Assembly (NCBI GenBank): GCA_902795275.1
Contig: CADBKQ010000013.1
Coordinates: 1-64,000 of the forward strand
Reading direction: 5' to 3'
Length of the DNA: 64,000 bases
Origin: an uncultured Eubacteriales bacterium
GTDB lineage: Bacteria > Bacillota > Clostridia > Christensenellales > Aristaeellaceae
The first letter of the stretch is position 1. Each line of letters begins with the position of its first letter. The notes below the pieces were generated by a model, which did no database searches, had not been told where the DNA came from, and saw nothing but the letters and a program-made list of their open reading frames with translations. Below, piece after piece: positions 1 to 8,173 of the stretch. The position numbers and the translations under genes were made by a program.

Positions 1-1
1 C

Positions 2-733
2 GCGCCGCACTTCGGCATCGGCGGGGACGGCATCGTGCTGATCGAAAAGTCCGGCATCGCGGACGCCAAGATGCGCTCCTTCAACAAGGACGGCAGCGAG
101 GGCAAAATGGCGGGCAACAACCTGCGGTGCGTGGCGAAGTACCTGTATGACAAGGGATACGTCCGCAGCGAATACCTGACCATCGAAATGGCGGGGAAGG
201 TACACCACCTGAAATGCTACCTGCGGGACGGCAAGGTGAATTCCGTGTCCGTGGACATGGGCAAGGCGTCCTTCGCCGCGAAGGACATTCCCGTGCTTGC
301 CGACGCAGAGGAAGTCGTCAACCAAAATGTGGAAATCGGCGGGAAGGAATACGCCGTCACCTGTGTGTCGGTGGGCAATCCCCATTGCGTGGTGTTCTGC
401 GACGCCATTGACGGGATTGATCTAAGCACTGTCGGCCCCCAGTTCGAGTATGCCGACATGTTCCCCGAACGGGTGAACACGGAGTTCTGCCGGGTCATCA
501 ACAAAAACACCCTCCGCCTCCGCGTCTGGGAGCGGGGCAATGGCGAAACCCTGGCCTGCGGCACCGGCGCCTGCGCCGTGGCTGCCGCCGCCGTGCGCAT
601 CGGTTCCTGCGAAACGGGCAAAGACATCACCGTCAAGCTCCCCGGCGGCGACCTGACCGTGAACTGCACCGCAGACAGAATCCTCCTCACCGGCGAAGCC
701 GCCCTGGTGTTTGAAGGGGAATTCGCTTACTGA
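2..733 (+). CDS. dapF: Diaminopimelate epimerase, 5' end cut by window edge
   Basis: DapF interconverts LL- and meso-diaminopimelate, the last epimerisation of the lysine/peptidoglycan precursor pathway in the cytoplasm. The open frame runs from base 2 with no start in the window, so the N terminus (roughly the first 30 residues of the family) is missing. Visible signatures are FGIGGDGIVLI at the very start, the first catalytic cysteine in NNLRCVAKYL (codon 128-130) and the second in ETLACGTGACA (codon 557-559). The cysteines are 143 residues apart, as in characterised DapF enzymes. No downstream partner is translationally coupled; a 64-bp gap follows. Identification is secure; only the start is unknown. 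Confidence 0.96.
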   Translation, partial: APHFGIGGDGIVLIEKSGIADAKMRSFNKDGSEGKMAGNNLRCVAKYLYDKGYVRSEYLTIEMAGKVHHLKCYLRDGKVNSVSVDMGKASFAAKDIPVLADAEEVVNQNVEIGGKEYAVTCVSVGNPHCVVFCDAIDGIDLSTVGPQFEYADMFPERVNTEFCRVINKNTLRLRVWERGNGETLACGTGACAVAAAAVRIGSCETGKDITVKLPGGDLTVNCTADRILLTGEAALVFEGEFAY

Positions 734-797
734 GAATCACCCTCCTTCTCCCTTCCGCATACGATAAAACCGAAAGCGGAAGAAGGAGGAAGGAAGC

Positions 798-1106
798 ATG
801 AACCAGGAAAAATCAGAAACCAAATCGCCCTTCGCGGCGCTTACCTGGCAGGAGCAGCAGGACAAGTGGCTGGCCTGGCGCTCCAGGCAATTGGATTATC
901 GGGCCGCAAGCGCGGAGGAACCGCGCCGCGAAGACGTCCAAAAGACGGAACCGCCGGGCCGGAAGCCCGGCGGCCTGCCGTCCATGCGCATGCCCAACAT
1001 GCGTATCGCCGCGCCGACCCGCCATCAGGAGCTGGATGAGGTGATCAACCGCCACAGGCAGGCGCTGAAGAAAGCCGGCCCTTTCCAGACCACGGCTATC
1101 GACTGA
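798..1106 (+). CDS. Small charged hypothetical protein
   Basis: This 102-residue protein is not recognised. It follows dapF and has a very good ribosome site (two overlapping AGGAGG-like motifs 5-12 nt before the ATG). The sequence is hydrophilic, rich in Arg, Glu and Gln, with no signal peptide or membrane segment. The middle (about residues 45-65) is proline- and arginine-rich and probably disordered; both ends look helical (LTWQEQQDKWLAWRSRQLDY near the start, HQELDEVINRHRQAL near the end). Its last 11 bases overlap the convergent TraX-like gene. The ribosome site and codon pattern make it a likely real gene, but no function can be assigned. Confidence 0.65.
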   Translation: MNQEKSETKSPFAALTWQEQQDKWLAWRSRQLDYRAASAEEPRREDVQKTEPPGRKPGGLPSMRMPNMRIAAPTRHQELDEVINRHRQALKKAGPFQTTAID

Positions 1107-1884
1107 AAAATGCGGTGATTTCGGGCCAATGCCGGATGACGGCGATGACCGCCAGATGCCCCGGATAGAAGGCGTATCCCAGCCACTTGGGAAGATGGAA
1201 GCCCTTCCCACTGGAACGCATCGGCAGCAGCATCACGGGCAGCGCCAGGATGGCCCAGAACTGAATCTGCGCGATGTGGGCAAACAGCTTTCTGCCCTGA
1301 GGCAGGAAAGACACCTGCTGGATGACCGGCAGGCCCAGCACCGTTTTCAGCGACAGGGTGCCGAAGCCCCAATACAGGCAATAGGCGGTCATCATCGCCG
1401 CGATAGACGCCCGGTTCTGTCGCGCGCCGTACAGCAGCAGAATGAACAGCACGCCCTGGAAGCCGTAATCCATCTTGAATATACAGGCTATCACGACTGC
1501 CAGCACCGGGCCCCAGTATCGGCTGCCGAACCGGTTTTCCCGGATGGCTGCGATGCCGAGCAAGCCCAGCAGCAGCGTGGCGAACACGTTCAGCTCGTCC
1601 CAGCCGTGGTTCATGGAATACTTATAGCAGGGCTGGGACACGATGCCCACGATGAGCACTCGCAGGGCGTACTTCCAGATGTTGCGGGTGTACACCGCGC
1701 CCGTCACCATGCCCCAGGCAAACAGCGGGAACGCGATGCGGCCCAGGATCCGAAGCTCGTACACGCCCGGAAAAAAGGCCGCGCCAATGTGATCGATGAT
1801 CATGAACACAACGGCGAGGATTTTTACAAAGTCCTTGTTTTCATTGCCGCCGGTGCGCGGCAGGGGAGCGCTGAATTCAGCCAT
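1096..1884 (-). CDS. TraX-family integral membrane protein
   Basis: The family is named for F-plasmid TraX, which N-acetylates pilin, but chromosomal Firmicute members are usually free-standing and of unknown substrate. The protein is highly hydrophobic with about seven or eight membrane segments. It opens with the typical KDFVKILAVVFMIIDHIG segment followed by LRILGRIAFPLFAWGMVTG, both characteristic of TraX. I place the start at the ATG at 1884 (MAEFSAPLPR) because AAAGGA lies 8 nt upstream; the longer frame starting at 1926 has no ribosome site. The gene is monocistronic and convergent with the small gene at 798-1106. No conjugation genes are nearby, so a pilin substrate is unlikely here. 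Confidence 0.85.
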   Translation of the reverse strand: MAEFSAPLPRTGGNENKDFVKILAVVFMIIDHIGAAFFPGVYELRILGRIAFPLFAWGMVTGAVYTRNIWKYALRVLIVGIVSQPCYKYSMNHGWDELNVFATLLLGLLGIAAIRENRFGSRYWGPVLAVVIACIFKMDYGFQGVLFILLLYGARQNRASIAAMMTAYCLYWGFGTLSLKTVLGLPVIQQVSFLPQGRKLFAHIAQIQFWAILALPVMLLPMRSSGKGFHLPKWLGYAFYPGHLAVIAVIRHWPEITAFFSR

Positions 1885-2052
1885 GGTTTCCATCCTTTGA
1901 AGGAAATGAAAGTCTTTTTCGGTCATGTTTTTCTGCGAAATCGCATAAACTGGATATGGGGGTCTCCAATTTCACTGTCCCGTCGTTTGGCCGCTGAAAA
2001 GGCGCGGCGCTGCGGCGGGACAGACGAGGTTTTGGGGAGTGAGAAGGTTTTC

Positions 2053-2172
2053 AGGTAGGAGGTAGGAAGTAGGAGGTTTTATCATGATTGCGCTTTCTAT
2101 CCGTAGAAGTTGGGCTTGCGTTCATCACCCGACAAAATAAACCTCCTACCTCCTACTTCCTACCTCCTACTT
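2053..2172. repeat. Palindromic repeat family A, copy 1 (AGGAGGTAGGA arms)
   Basis: An inverted repeat of about 120 bp between the TraX-like and nitroreductase genes. The left arm is built of near-repeats of GTAGGAG (from 2053) and the right arm is its reverse complement (ending at 2172), separated by a loop of about 65 nt. The loop ends ATCACCCGACAAAATAAA almost match those of the second copy at 27819-27924, so the two are homologous and dispersed. The arm resembles a tandem Shine-Dalgarno sequence but leads into no gene. Confidence 0.85.
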
Positions 2173-2202
2173 GAATAAGCCCTCCTGCCTCCGCACTGAA
2201 TC

Positions 2203-2763
2203 TCAGTCCACGAACGAGATTCTGTCCGGCTTGACCTCATGGGCGGGCTTGGTGTCGGTGGGCGTACCCACGGCGATGGCGATCACGAAATCCCAGCCCT
2301 CGGGGAACTGGAGCGCTTTCCTGAATTCCTCCGCTTTGCCGCCCAGGAAGGCTTCCCGGGGCATGCCCAGAATCACGCTGCCCAGGCCCATGCTTTCGGC
2401 AGCCAGGGCGATATTTTCCACGGCGATGCCCCCGTCGATGGGCGTGTAATGGAAGTCCGGCAGGCCGGAAATGAAGATCACGCAAGGCGCGTGATAGAAC
2501 ACATGGAAGTCCTTGTCCGCGAAGCGGGGAGAGCGCGCGTCGGGATTGCGCTCCATCATCCGCTCCCACACGGCCTTGTTCAGTTCGTTCAGTAATTCCT
2601 GATTGCGCACCACCGTGAAATGCCAGGGCTGGCGGTTCACGGCGGAGGGAGATTCCACAGCGGCCTTGAGCAGCGCGTCAATCTGCTCCTGGGTGAGGGG
2701 CGTGGGGGCATAGACCCGGTGGCTGCGGCGGGAAGAAATCAACGACAAGGTTTGGTTGGTCAT
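2203..2763 (-). CDS. Nitroreductase-family FMN oxidoreductase
   Basis: This 186-residue protein belongs to the nitroreductase fold: homodimeric, FMN-bound, NAD(P)H-dependent enzymes that reduce nitro groups, quinones or enones in the cytoplasm. The N-terminal flavin phosphate-binding motif SSRRSHRVYAPTPLT (residues 10-24), the ESPSAVNRQPWHFTVV segment and a C-terminal glycine-rich AIAVGTPTDTKPAHEV are typical. AAGGAGG lies 7 nt before the ATG. It is divergent from tadA, with 81 bp between them. The physiological substrate cannot be told from sequence. Confidence 0.9.
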   Translation of the reverse strand: MTNQTLSLISSRRSHRVYAPTPLTQEQIDALLKAAVESPSAVNRQPWHFTVVRNQELLNELNKAVWERMMERNPDARSPRFADKDFHVFYHAPCVIFISGLPDFHYTPIDGGIAVENIALAAESMGLGSVILGMPREAFLGGKAEEFRKALQFPEGWDFVIAIAVGTPTDTKPAHEVKPDRISFVD

Positions 2764-2779
2764 GGGTTCATCCTCCTTC

Positions 2780-2809
2780 TTGATTCATGATAAAAGATTA
2801 TGGTATAGT
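2780..2809 (+). promoter_or_regulatory. Sigma-A promoter for tadA
   Basis: TTGATT (2780-2785) and TATAGT (2804-2809) are separated by 18 nt and lie 35 bp before the tadA start, in the divergent interval with the nitroreductase gene. Confidence 0.6.
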
Positions 2810-2844
2810 ATGAACAAACGAAAACAGCCGGGGAGGGACAGGCC

Positions 2845-3300
2845 ATGCTGCAAGCGGAAGCCTTCATGAAAGAAGCGCTGCGGGAAGCGGAACGGGACGA
2901 GAACGAGGTGCCGGTGGGCGCGGTGGTGGTTTGCGGCGGAGAGATCATCGCCCGGGCCCACAACGAACGGGAAAGCGCCCATCCCTTCGCCCACGCGGAA
3001 ATGCTGGCCATGGAAAGAGCGTGCCAGGTTTTGGGGAACCGCCGCCTGCACGGCTGTACGCTCTACGTCACGCTGGAGCCGTGCCCCATGTGCGCCGGGG
3101 CCCTCATGATGGCGGAGATCGACGCATGCGTGTTCGGCGCTTACGACCCGCGTCAGGGCTGCTGCGGCAGCGTGTACACCCTGCCCCAGGATCCCGCGTT
3201 TTTCCATCGGGTGCGCTGCGCGGGAGGCGTGATGGAGAACGAATGCCGCAGCCTGCTTCGCCGTTTTTTCACGGACAGGCGTCCCTCCCCGACAGTATAA
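2845..3300 (+). CDS. tadA: tRNA-specific adenosine deaminase
   Basis: TadA deaminates adenosine 34 to inosine in tRNA-Arg(ACG), widening codon reading. The 151-residue length is normal. The zinc-dependent cytidine deaminase fold is shown by HAEMLAMERA (catalytic His and Glu) and EPCPMCAGALMMAEID (PCxxC zinc cysteines). A GGGGAGGG ribosome site precedes the ATG by 7 nt. The gene is monocistronic, driven by the promoter at 2780-2809. The family also includes guanine deaminases, but the motif context and length favour TadA. Confidence 0.95.
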   Translation: MLQAEAFMKEALREAERDENEVPVGAVVVCGGEIIARAHNERESAHPFAHAEMLAMERACQVLGNRRLHGCTLYVTLEPCPMCAGALMMAEIDACVFGAYDPRQGCCGSVYTLPQDPAFFHRVRCAGGVMENECRSLLRRFFTDRRPSPTV

Positions 3301-3407
3301 CACGTTTCCGGGAGATTCCGCAAGAATAACGCTTTTTCCGAATGTGTCAAAATGCGGATAATTAGATGAACAAGATGTAACATTCTTTCTTTATTTTTGA
3401 AAAACAC

Positions 3408-3436
3408 TTGCGTACTTTTTGAACCTGTGCCATAAT
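3408..3436 (+). promoter_or_regulatory. Sigma-A promoter for the PPIase foldase gene
   Basis: TTGCGT (3408-3413), 17-nt spacer, CATAAT (3431-3436). It lies 58 bp upstream of the foldase ATG in an AT-rich patch. Confidence 0.55.
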
Positions 3437-3494
3437 ATCAGACGCGATTACTTCCCGTTCACCCGGGAAAGAAAAGTGAGGTATAAATTCTTTC

Positions 3495-5075
3495 ATGGCT
3501 AAAAAGATCGGTATCATTTGCGCCATCGTGATCGTTCTGGCAGGGGCGTTCTGCCTCTATCAGTTCACGGACGTTTTCGGCTTGAAGCAGGAGAAGCCCG
3601 CCGCCACGGAAGCGGCTGTCACGCCTGCGGAAGAAACCGCTCCGGCGGAAGCGCCTGCGGAAGAAGCCAAGCCCGCGGAAGAACCTGCTCCGGCAGAAGC
3701 GCCTGCGGAAGAAACCAAGCCCGCGGAAGAACCTGCTCCGGCAGAAGCGCCTGCAGAAGAAACCAAGCCTGCGGAAGAACCTGCTCCGGCGGAAGCGCCT
3801 GCGGAAGAAGCCAAACCCGCGGAAGAAGCAGCCGCTGCACCCGCTGAGGAAACGCCCGCCGAAGAGCCCGCCGCGGAAGAGCCGAAGGCCGACAATCCGG
3901 TGCTGGCCACCATCGACGGCAAAGAAGTCTATCTCTCCGACGCGCAGGCGATGCTGAACTCGCTCGTCTCCGGCGGCTATATCACCGACAGCACGGATTA
4001 CAAAACCGCCCTGGATTACCTGATTCAGAGCCGTATCCTCTCCGACAAAATCACCGAGCTGGGCTTTGACCAGTTTACCGACGCGGAGAAAGCCGATTTC
4101 GCCGCGAAGGCCGAGACCGAATGGCAGGAAGCCATCCAGCAGTATGTGAGCTACTTTGGCGGCGGTGACGACACCAATGTGGAGCAGACCCGCCAGGAAG
4201 CCATCGAGTATTACAACGCCCACGGCATCTCCGAGGAAACCATCGCCAAGCAGTTCCAGAACGAATCCTCCCAGGAAAAGCTGGAAAACTATCTGCTGGA
4301 GGGCAAGGACATCACCGTGTCCGAAGAAGAAATCAGGGCCATCTTTGATGACGCCGCCGAGCAGGACATGGCCGCCTTTGACGGCAATATCGCCACCTAC
4401 GAGCTGTACCAGGCTTACTATGGCCAGCAGTTCTGGTTCGTGCCGGAAGGCTACCGCGGCATTATCCATATTCTTCTGGATGTGGACGAAGGCCTGATGG
4501 ACGCCTACACCAAGGCCCAGAGCGCTTATGAGGAATCCAAAACAGAAGAAAAGCCCGATGGTGACGAATACCTGAAAACCACCATGGAAAACGCCCGCGA
4601 CGCCATCCTCGACAGCAAGAAGGAAACCATCGACGATGTGTACGCCCGTCTGGAAAAAGGCGAAGACTTCACCGACCTGATCAGCGAATACAATCAGGAC
4701 CCCGGTATGAAGGACGAAGCGCGCCTGGCGGACGGCTACCATGTACACAAGGAAAGCCTGCTGTGGGATCCCGTGTTCACCGAAGCCGCGTTCAGCGAAA
4801 AGATGGTCAAGCCCGGCGACGTATCTGACCCCGTGGTGGGCAAGAACGGCATCCACATCCTTTATTACCTGCGCGACGTTCCCAGCGGCAAGATCGAAAT
4901 GACCGACGACATCCGCAACGATATCAAAGCCTATCTGGAAACCTCCAAGAAGAACCAGATCTTCTCCGAAGCGCTGGCCAGCTGGCAGGAACAGCACGAG
5001 ATCGTGTATAACCAGGAAGCGATCTACGCTCTGACCGCCCCTGCCGCGGAAGCCACGGAAGCTCCGGCGGAATAA
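3495..5075 (+). CDS. Membrane-anchored PpiC/SurA-type foldase with Pro-Ala-Glu repeat linker
   Basis: A 526-residue extracytoplasmic peptidyl-prolyl isomerase of the SurA/PrsA type, which helps secreted proteins fold. Residues 5-25 form one membrane segment; the cysteine after AGAF does not make a good lipobox, so this is probably an uncleaved anchor. Residues about 35-130 are a low-complexity linker of APAEEAKPAEEP-like repeats, likely crossing the wall. A SurA-like helical domain follows (about 135-310), then a PpiC rotamase domain (about 315-470) with RGIIHILLDVDE and VKPGDVSDPVVGKNGIHILYYL. A second Ala/Glu/Pro stretch ends the protein. GAGG lies 13 nt upstream of the ATG, rather far, but no better start is visible. 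Confidence 0.85.
   Translation: MAKKIGIICAIVIVLAGAFCLYQFTDVFGLKQEKPAATEAAVTPAEETAPAEAPAEEAKPAEEPAPAEAPAEETKPAEEPAPAEAPAEETKPAEEPAPAEAPAEEAKPAEEAAAAPAEETPAEEPAAEEPKADNPVLATIDGKEVYLSDAQAMLNSLVSGGYITDSTDYKTALDYLIQSRILSDKITELGFDQFTDAEKADFAAKAETEWQEAIQQYVSYFGGGDDTNVEQTRQEAIEYYNAHGISEETIAKQFQNESSQEKLENYLLEGKDITVSEEEIRAIFDDAAEQDMAAFDGNIATYELYQAYYGQQFWFVPEGYRGIIHILLDVDEGLMDAYTKAQSAYEESKTEEKPDGDEYLKTTMENARDAILDSKKETIDDVYARLEKGEDFTDLISEYNQDPGMKDEARLADGYHVHKESLLWDPVFTEAAFSEKMVKPGDVSDPVVGKNGIHILYYLRDVPSGKIEMTDDIRNDIKAYLETSKKNQIFSEALASWQEQHEIVYNQEAIYALTAPAAEATEAPAE
3619..3890 (+). repeat. In-frame coding repeat (Ala-Pro-Glu-Glu/Lys units)
   Basis: About 270 bp inside the foldase gene consist of near-identical 36- to 48-bp units encoding EEPAPAEAPAEE(A/T)KPA. 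The repeats match at DNA as well as protein level, so their number can probably vary by recombination or slippage. Confidence 0.85.
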
Positions 5076-5084
5076 AACGCATTG

Positions 5085-5135
5085 TCAAAGCGCCCTTCCC
5101 CTTGCTTGGAAAAGTAGGGAAAGGGCGTTTTTCTG
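5085..5135 (+). terminator. Probable terminator after the foldase gene
   Basis: AAAGCGCCCTTTCCC-like arms (GCGCCCTTCCCC... AGGGAAAGGGCG) are followed by TTTTTC, 10 bp after the stop codon. Confidence 0.65.
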
Positions 5136-5137
5136 TC

Positions 5138-5166
5138 TTGAAACAGCGCATGTTCCAGTGTATAAT
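5138..5166 (+). promoter_or_regulatory. Sigma-A promoter for GH36
   Basis: TTGAAA (5138-5143), 17 nt, TATAAT (5161-5166). The -10 box lies inside the longest open frame, which supports the downstream start at 5200. Confidence 0.75.
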
Positions 5167-5199
5167 TTGAGCATCAAAAGCACTGACGGAGGTGCCTCC

Positions 5200-7359
5200 A
5201 TGATCTTCGCTGACACGGCAAACAAGATTTTTCATCTGCGGAATCGTCATGTTTCCCTGGTGCTGCGCGTTCAGCCCGACGGAAACGGGGAACAGGAATT
5301 GCTGCTGCCCTACCTGGGTTCTCCCCTGGACGATCCCGCTTCCTGCCTGTACCTTTGCGCGCCCAGGGGCGGCGCGTCCTTCGACTCTCCCCGGCAAACC
5401 CTGCCCTACGCCTGCCCCACGGATGGGCGCGGCGATTACCGGCCCGCGCTGGTGTGCGCCGAGGATCGACATGGCCAGCGCTGCACGGAATTGTTTTATA
5501 CCGGCTATCGCGTGGAAAAGGGCAAGCCCACTTTGAAGGGCCTGCCCGCCGCCTATGTGGAGGACGACGCCGAAGCGGACACCCTGCTGATCACCCTGCG
5601 GGACGGCCTGACCGGGCTGGAAGCGGAACTGCGCTACACCCTCTATGCTGACCGCCCGGTTATCACCGAAAGCATCCTTTATCGAAACACCGGCTCCGAA
5701 ACCCTGACCCTGCGGAACGCGGGCAGCGCCTGCGTCACCCTGCCGGGGCGGTATGATTTCATTCACCTGCACGGGGCCTGGGCCAAGGAGCGGGCCGTCG
5801 AAAGGGTCTCCCCCGCCCGGCTGACCCGGGAAATTTCCTCCTGCCGGGGCGCGTCGGGCCATGAACACAATCCCTTCGCGGCGCTGGCCGCATCGGACGC
5901 CACGGAATTTGCCGGGGAATGTTTAGGCGCGGCGCTGGTGTACAGCGGCGACTTTGCCATCACCGCCGATGAAAACGCCTACGGCTCCACCCGGCTGACC
6001 CTGGGCCTGAACCCGCGCTCCTTCTCCTGGCGGCTGAACCCCGGTGAAGTCTTTCAGGCTCCCGAAGTGATTTTCTCCTTCTCCGACAAGGGGCTGAACG
6101 GCATGAGCCAGGCGATGCACAGCCTGATCCGGCAGCGCGTCTGCCGGGGAACCTGGCGCGACCGGGAACGTCCCATCCTCATCAACAACTGGGAAGCCAC
6201 CTATTTCAACTTTGATCACGACAAAATCATGAAGATCGCCCAGGCCGCCGCCGATGCGGGCATCGAGCTGTTCGTGCTGGACGACGGCTGGTTCGGCAAG
6301 CGCAACAACGACGACTGCTCCCTGGGCGATTGGGTGGTGAACAGGGAAAAGCTGCCCCATGGCCTGGACGGGCTGGGGCAGGACATCAACGCCCTGGGCC
6401 TGAAATTCGGCCTGTGGTTTGAGCCGGAAATGATCTCCCCGGACAGCGACCTGTACCGGGCGCATCCTGACTGGTGCCTCCACGCCGGGAGCCGCCGCCG
6501 CACCACCGCCCGGCAGCAGCTGATCCTGGACATGGGCCGGACCGACGTGCAGGATTACGTGATCGAAGCCATTTCCGCCGTACTGCGTTCCGCGCCCATC
6601 GGCTATGTGAAATGGGATATGAACCGGAATTTCCTGGAGGCTGGCTCCGACGCGCTGACCGACGGACGCCAGGGCGAGACCGCCCACCGCTACATGCTGG
6701 GCCTGTACCGGGTGCTGGAAGCCATCACGCGGGCCTTTCCCGAAGTGCTGTTTGAAAGCTGCTCCGGCGGCGGCGGGCGCTTCGACGCGGGCATGCTGCA
6801 CTACATGCCCCAGACCTGGACCAGCGACGACACCGACGCCGTGGCCCGCCTCTCCATCCAGTACGGCACCAGCCTGTGCTATCCCACCAGCGCCATGGGC
6901 GCGCACGTGTCCGCCGTGCCCAACCACCAGATCGGCCGCGTGACCGGCATGAAAATGCGGGGCGACGTGGCCCTGGGCGGGAACTTCGGGTATGAGCTGG
7001 ACTTGTCCGCCCAGACCCCGGAGGACATGGAGGAGATTCGCCGCCAGGTGAAGCAGGTCAAGGCCATCCGGCGCACCACCCAGCAGGGCGTGTTCACCCG
7101 GCTGCTCAGCCCCTTTGAGGGCAACGTGACCGCCTGGCAGTTCGCCGACGAGACCCGCGTGATCCTCTGTGCTTACCGCGTGCTGAACCTGCCCAACGGC
7201 GAACCCCTCCGGGTGCGGCTGCACGATGTTCCCCAAGGCCTGTACAAAGCCCCCGACGGCCAGACCGTTTCATCCTCCGACCTGGAACGCGCCGGCGTCC
7301 CGCTTCTTTTCGATCACCACGACTTTGCCTCTCTTGTGATGGTATTTGAGCGGGTGTAA
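5200..7359 (+). CDS. GH36 alpha-galactosidase
   Basis: This 719-residue cytoplasmic enzyme (no signal peptide) hydrolyses alpha-1,6-galactosides such as melibiose and raffinose. GH36 architecture is complete: an N-terminal beta-supersandwich, the catalytic barrel from about residue 320, and a C-terminal beta domain. The nucleophile Asp is residue 473 in YVKWDMNRN, and the acid/base Asp is about residue 543 in WTSDDTDA. The 70-residue spacing matches characterised Firmicute enzymes. VLDDGWFGKRNND and ESCSGGGGRFD are further family blocks. The start at 5200 follows GGAGGTGCCTCC and is downstream of the promoter. The gene appears monocistronic, with no sugar transporter beside it. Confidence 0.95.
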   Translation: MIFADTANKIFHLRNRHVSLVLRVQPDGNGEQELLLPYLGSPLDDPASCLYLCAPRGGASFDSPRQTLPYACPTDGRGDYRPALVCAEDRHGQRCTELFYTGYRVEKGKPTLKGLPAAYVEDDAEADTLLITLRDGLTGLEAELRYTLYADRPVITESILYRNTGSETLTLRNAGSACVTLPGRYDFIHLHGAWAKERAVERVSPARLTREISSCRGASGHEHNPFAALAASDATEFAGECLGAALVYSGDFAITADENAYGSTRLTLGLNPRSFSWRLNPGEVFQAPEVIFSFSDKGLNGMSQAMHSLIRQRVCRGTWRDRERPILINNWEATYFNFDHDKIMKIAQAAADAGIELFVLDDGWFGKRNNDDCSLGDWVVNREKLPHGLDGLGQDINALGLKFGLWFEPEMISPDSDLYRAHPDWCLHAGSRRRTTARQQLILDMGRTDVQDYVIEAISAVLRSAPIGYVKWDMNRNFLEAGSDALTDGRQGETAHRYMLGLYRVLEAITRAFPEVLFESCSGGGGRFDAGMLHYMPQTWTSDDTDAVARLSIQYGTSLCYPTSAMGAHVSAVPNHQIGRVTGMKMRGDVALGGNFGYELDLSAQTPEDMEEIRRQVKQVKAIRRTTQQGVFTRLLSPFEGNVTAWQFADETRVILCAYRVLNLPNGEPLRVRLHDVPQGLYKAPDGQTVSSSDLERAGVPLLFDHHDFASLVMVFERV

Positions 7360-7400
7360 GCATTTGGCAATTTTCGATCGGATTTGCCGCACGAAACGGC

Positions 7401-7429
7401 TTGAATAAAAAGCCAATATCGTTTATAAT
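7401..7429 (+). promoter_or_regulatory. Sigma-A promoter for the DUF2461-phosphohexomutase operon
   Basis: TTGAAT (7401-7406), exactly 17 nt, TATAAT (7424-7429), 33 bp upstream of the GTG start. Confidence 0.75.
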
Positions 7430-7462
7430 AGGAAATGAACGGAAAGAGCAGGAGGCGCATTT

Positions 7463-8173
7463 GTGTTTCAAGGCTTTGGGAAGGAACTGATTCCTTTCTT
7501 TCTGGACTTACGGTTTCATAACGACAAATCCTTTATGGACGCCAACCGGGAGCGCTACTACCGGGAAGTGCGCCAGCCTTTTTATGATTTCATCGGGGCC
7601 ATGGGGCCGGGCATGCAGCAAATCGCCGAGGACATGGAGGTGCGCCCCGCCAAGTGCCTCTCCCGCATCAACCGGGACACCCGGTTCAGCAAGGACAAGT
7701 CTCCGTATCGCGACCATTTGTGGGTGTCCTTCCGGCAGAGCGGACGGCCCAACGACGGCACGCCCTTCTACTGGTTCGAGATCAGCCCGGAATACGTTTC
7801 CTGGGGCGTGGGCATCTGGGGCGAAAGCCGGGAAATCATGGACGCCATGCGCCGGAAAATGGAGGCGCATCCCGACGATTTCCTGCGCATCCTGCCGGTT
7901 TTGAAGGAGAGAAACTTCGCCCTGGCCGGGCAGGAATGGAAGAAGATGAAAGCCCCGGAGGAACTGCCGGAAGTGTTAAAGCCCTGGTACTTAAAGAAAC
8001 AGGTATACGCCGAGCGCCAGGGTACCCAATTATCCTGGATTCATTCGCCCGATATTATCAAGCGGGTGATGGATGATTATACCGCGCTGGCCCCCCTCTA
8101 TTGGATGTTCCGGGGCTGCGTGGAGGACGCCATGAATCAACTTGACCAGAAAGAACAGGGAGGGAATGTATGA
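7463..8173 (+). CDS. DUF2461 (TIGR02453) family protein
   Basis: This 236-residue protein of unknown function belongs to a widespread family. Recognisable blocks are FFLDLRFHNDKSFMDANRERY near the start, LSRINRDTRFSKDKSPYRDH (about 70-90) and the tryptophan-rich YVSWGVGIWGESREIMDAMR. It starts with GTG, supported by AGGAGG 7 nt upstream. It has no membrane segment. Its stop overlaps the phosphohexomutase start (ATGA at 8170-8173), so the two are translationally coupled. No reaction is established for the family. Confidence 0.88.
   Translation: MFQGFGKELIPFFLDLRFHNDKSFMDANRERYYREVRQPFYDFIGAMGPGMQQIAEDMEVRPAKCLSRINRDTRFSKDKSPYRDHLWVSFRQSGRPNDGTPFYWFEISPEYVSWGVGIWGESREIMDAMRRKMEAHPDDFLRILPVLKERNFALAGQEWKKMKAPEELPEVLKPWYLKKQVYAERQGTQLSWIHSPDIIKRVMDDYTALAPLYWMFRGCVEDAMNQLDQKEQGGNV

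Noticed and set aside
1096..1884. Conjugative element suggested by the TraX-like gene
   Set aside because: No other transfer, relaxase or integrase genes; stand-alone TraX-like proteins are common in Firmicute chromosomes.
3459..4997. 512-codon minus-strand frame opposite the foldase gene
   Set aside because: Its repetitive Phe/Arg/Gly region is only the reverse of the Ala-Glu-Pro repeats; there is no start signal.
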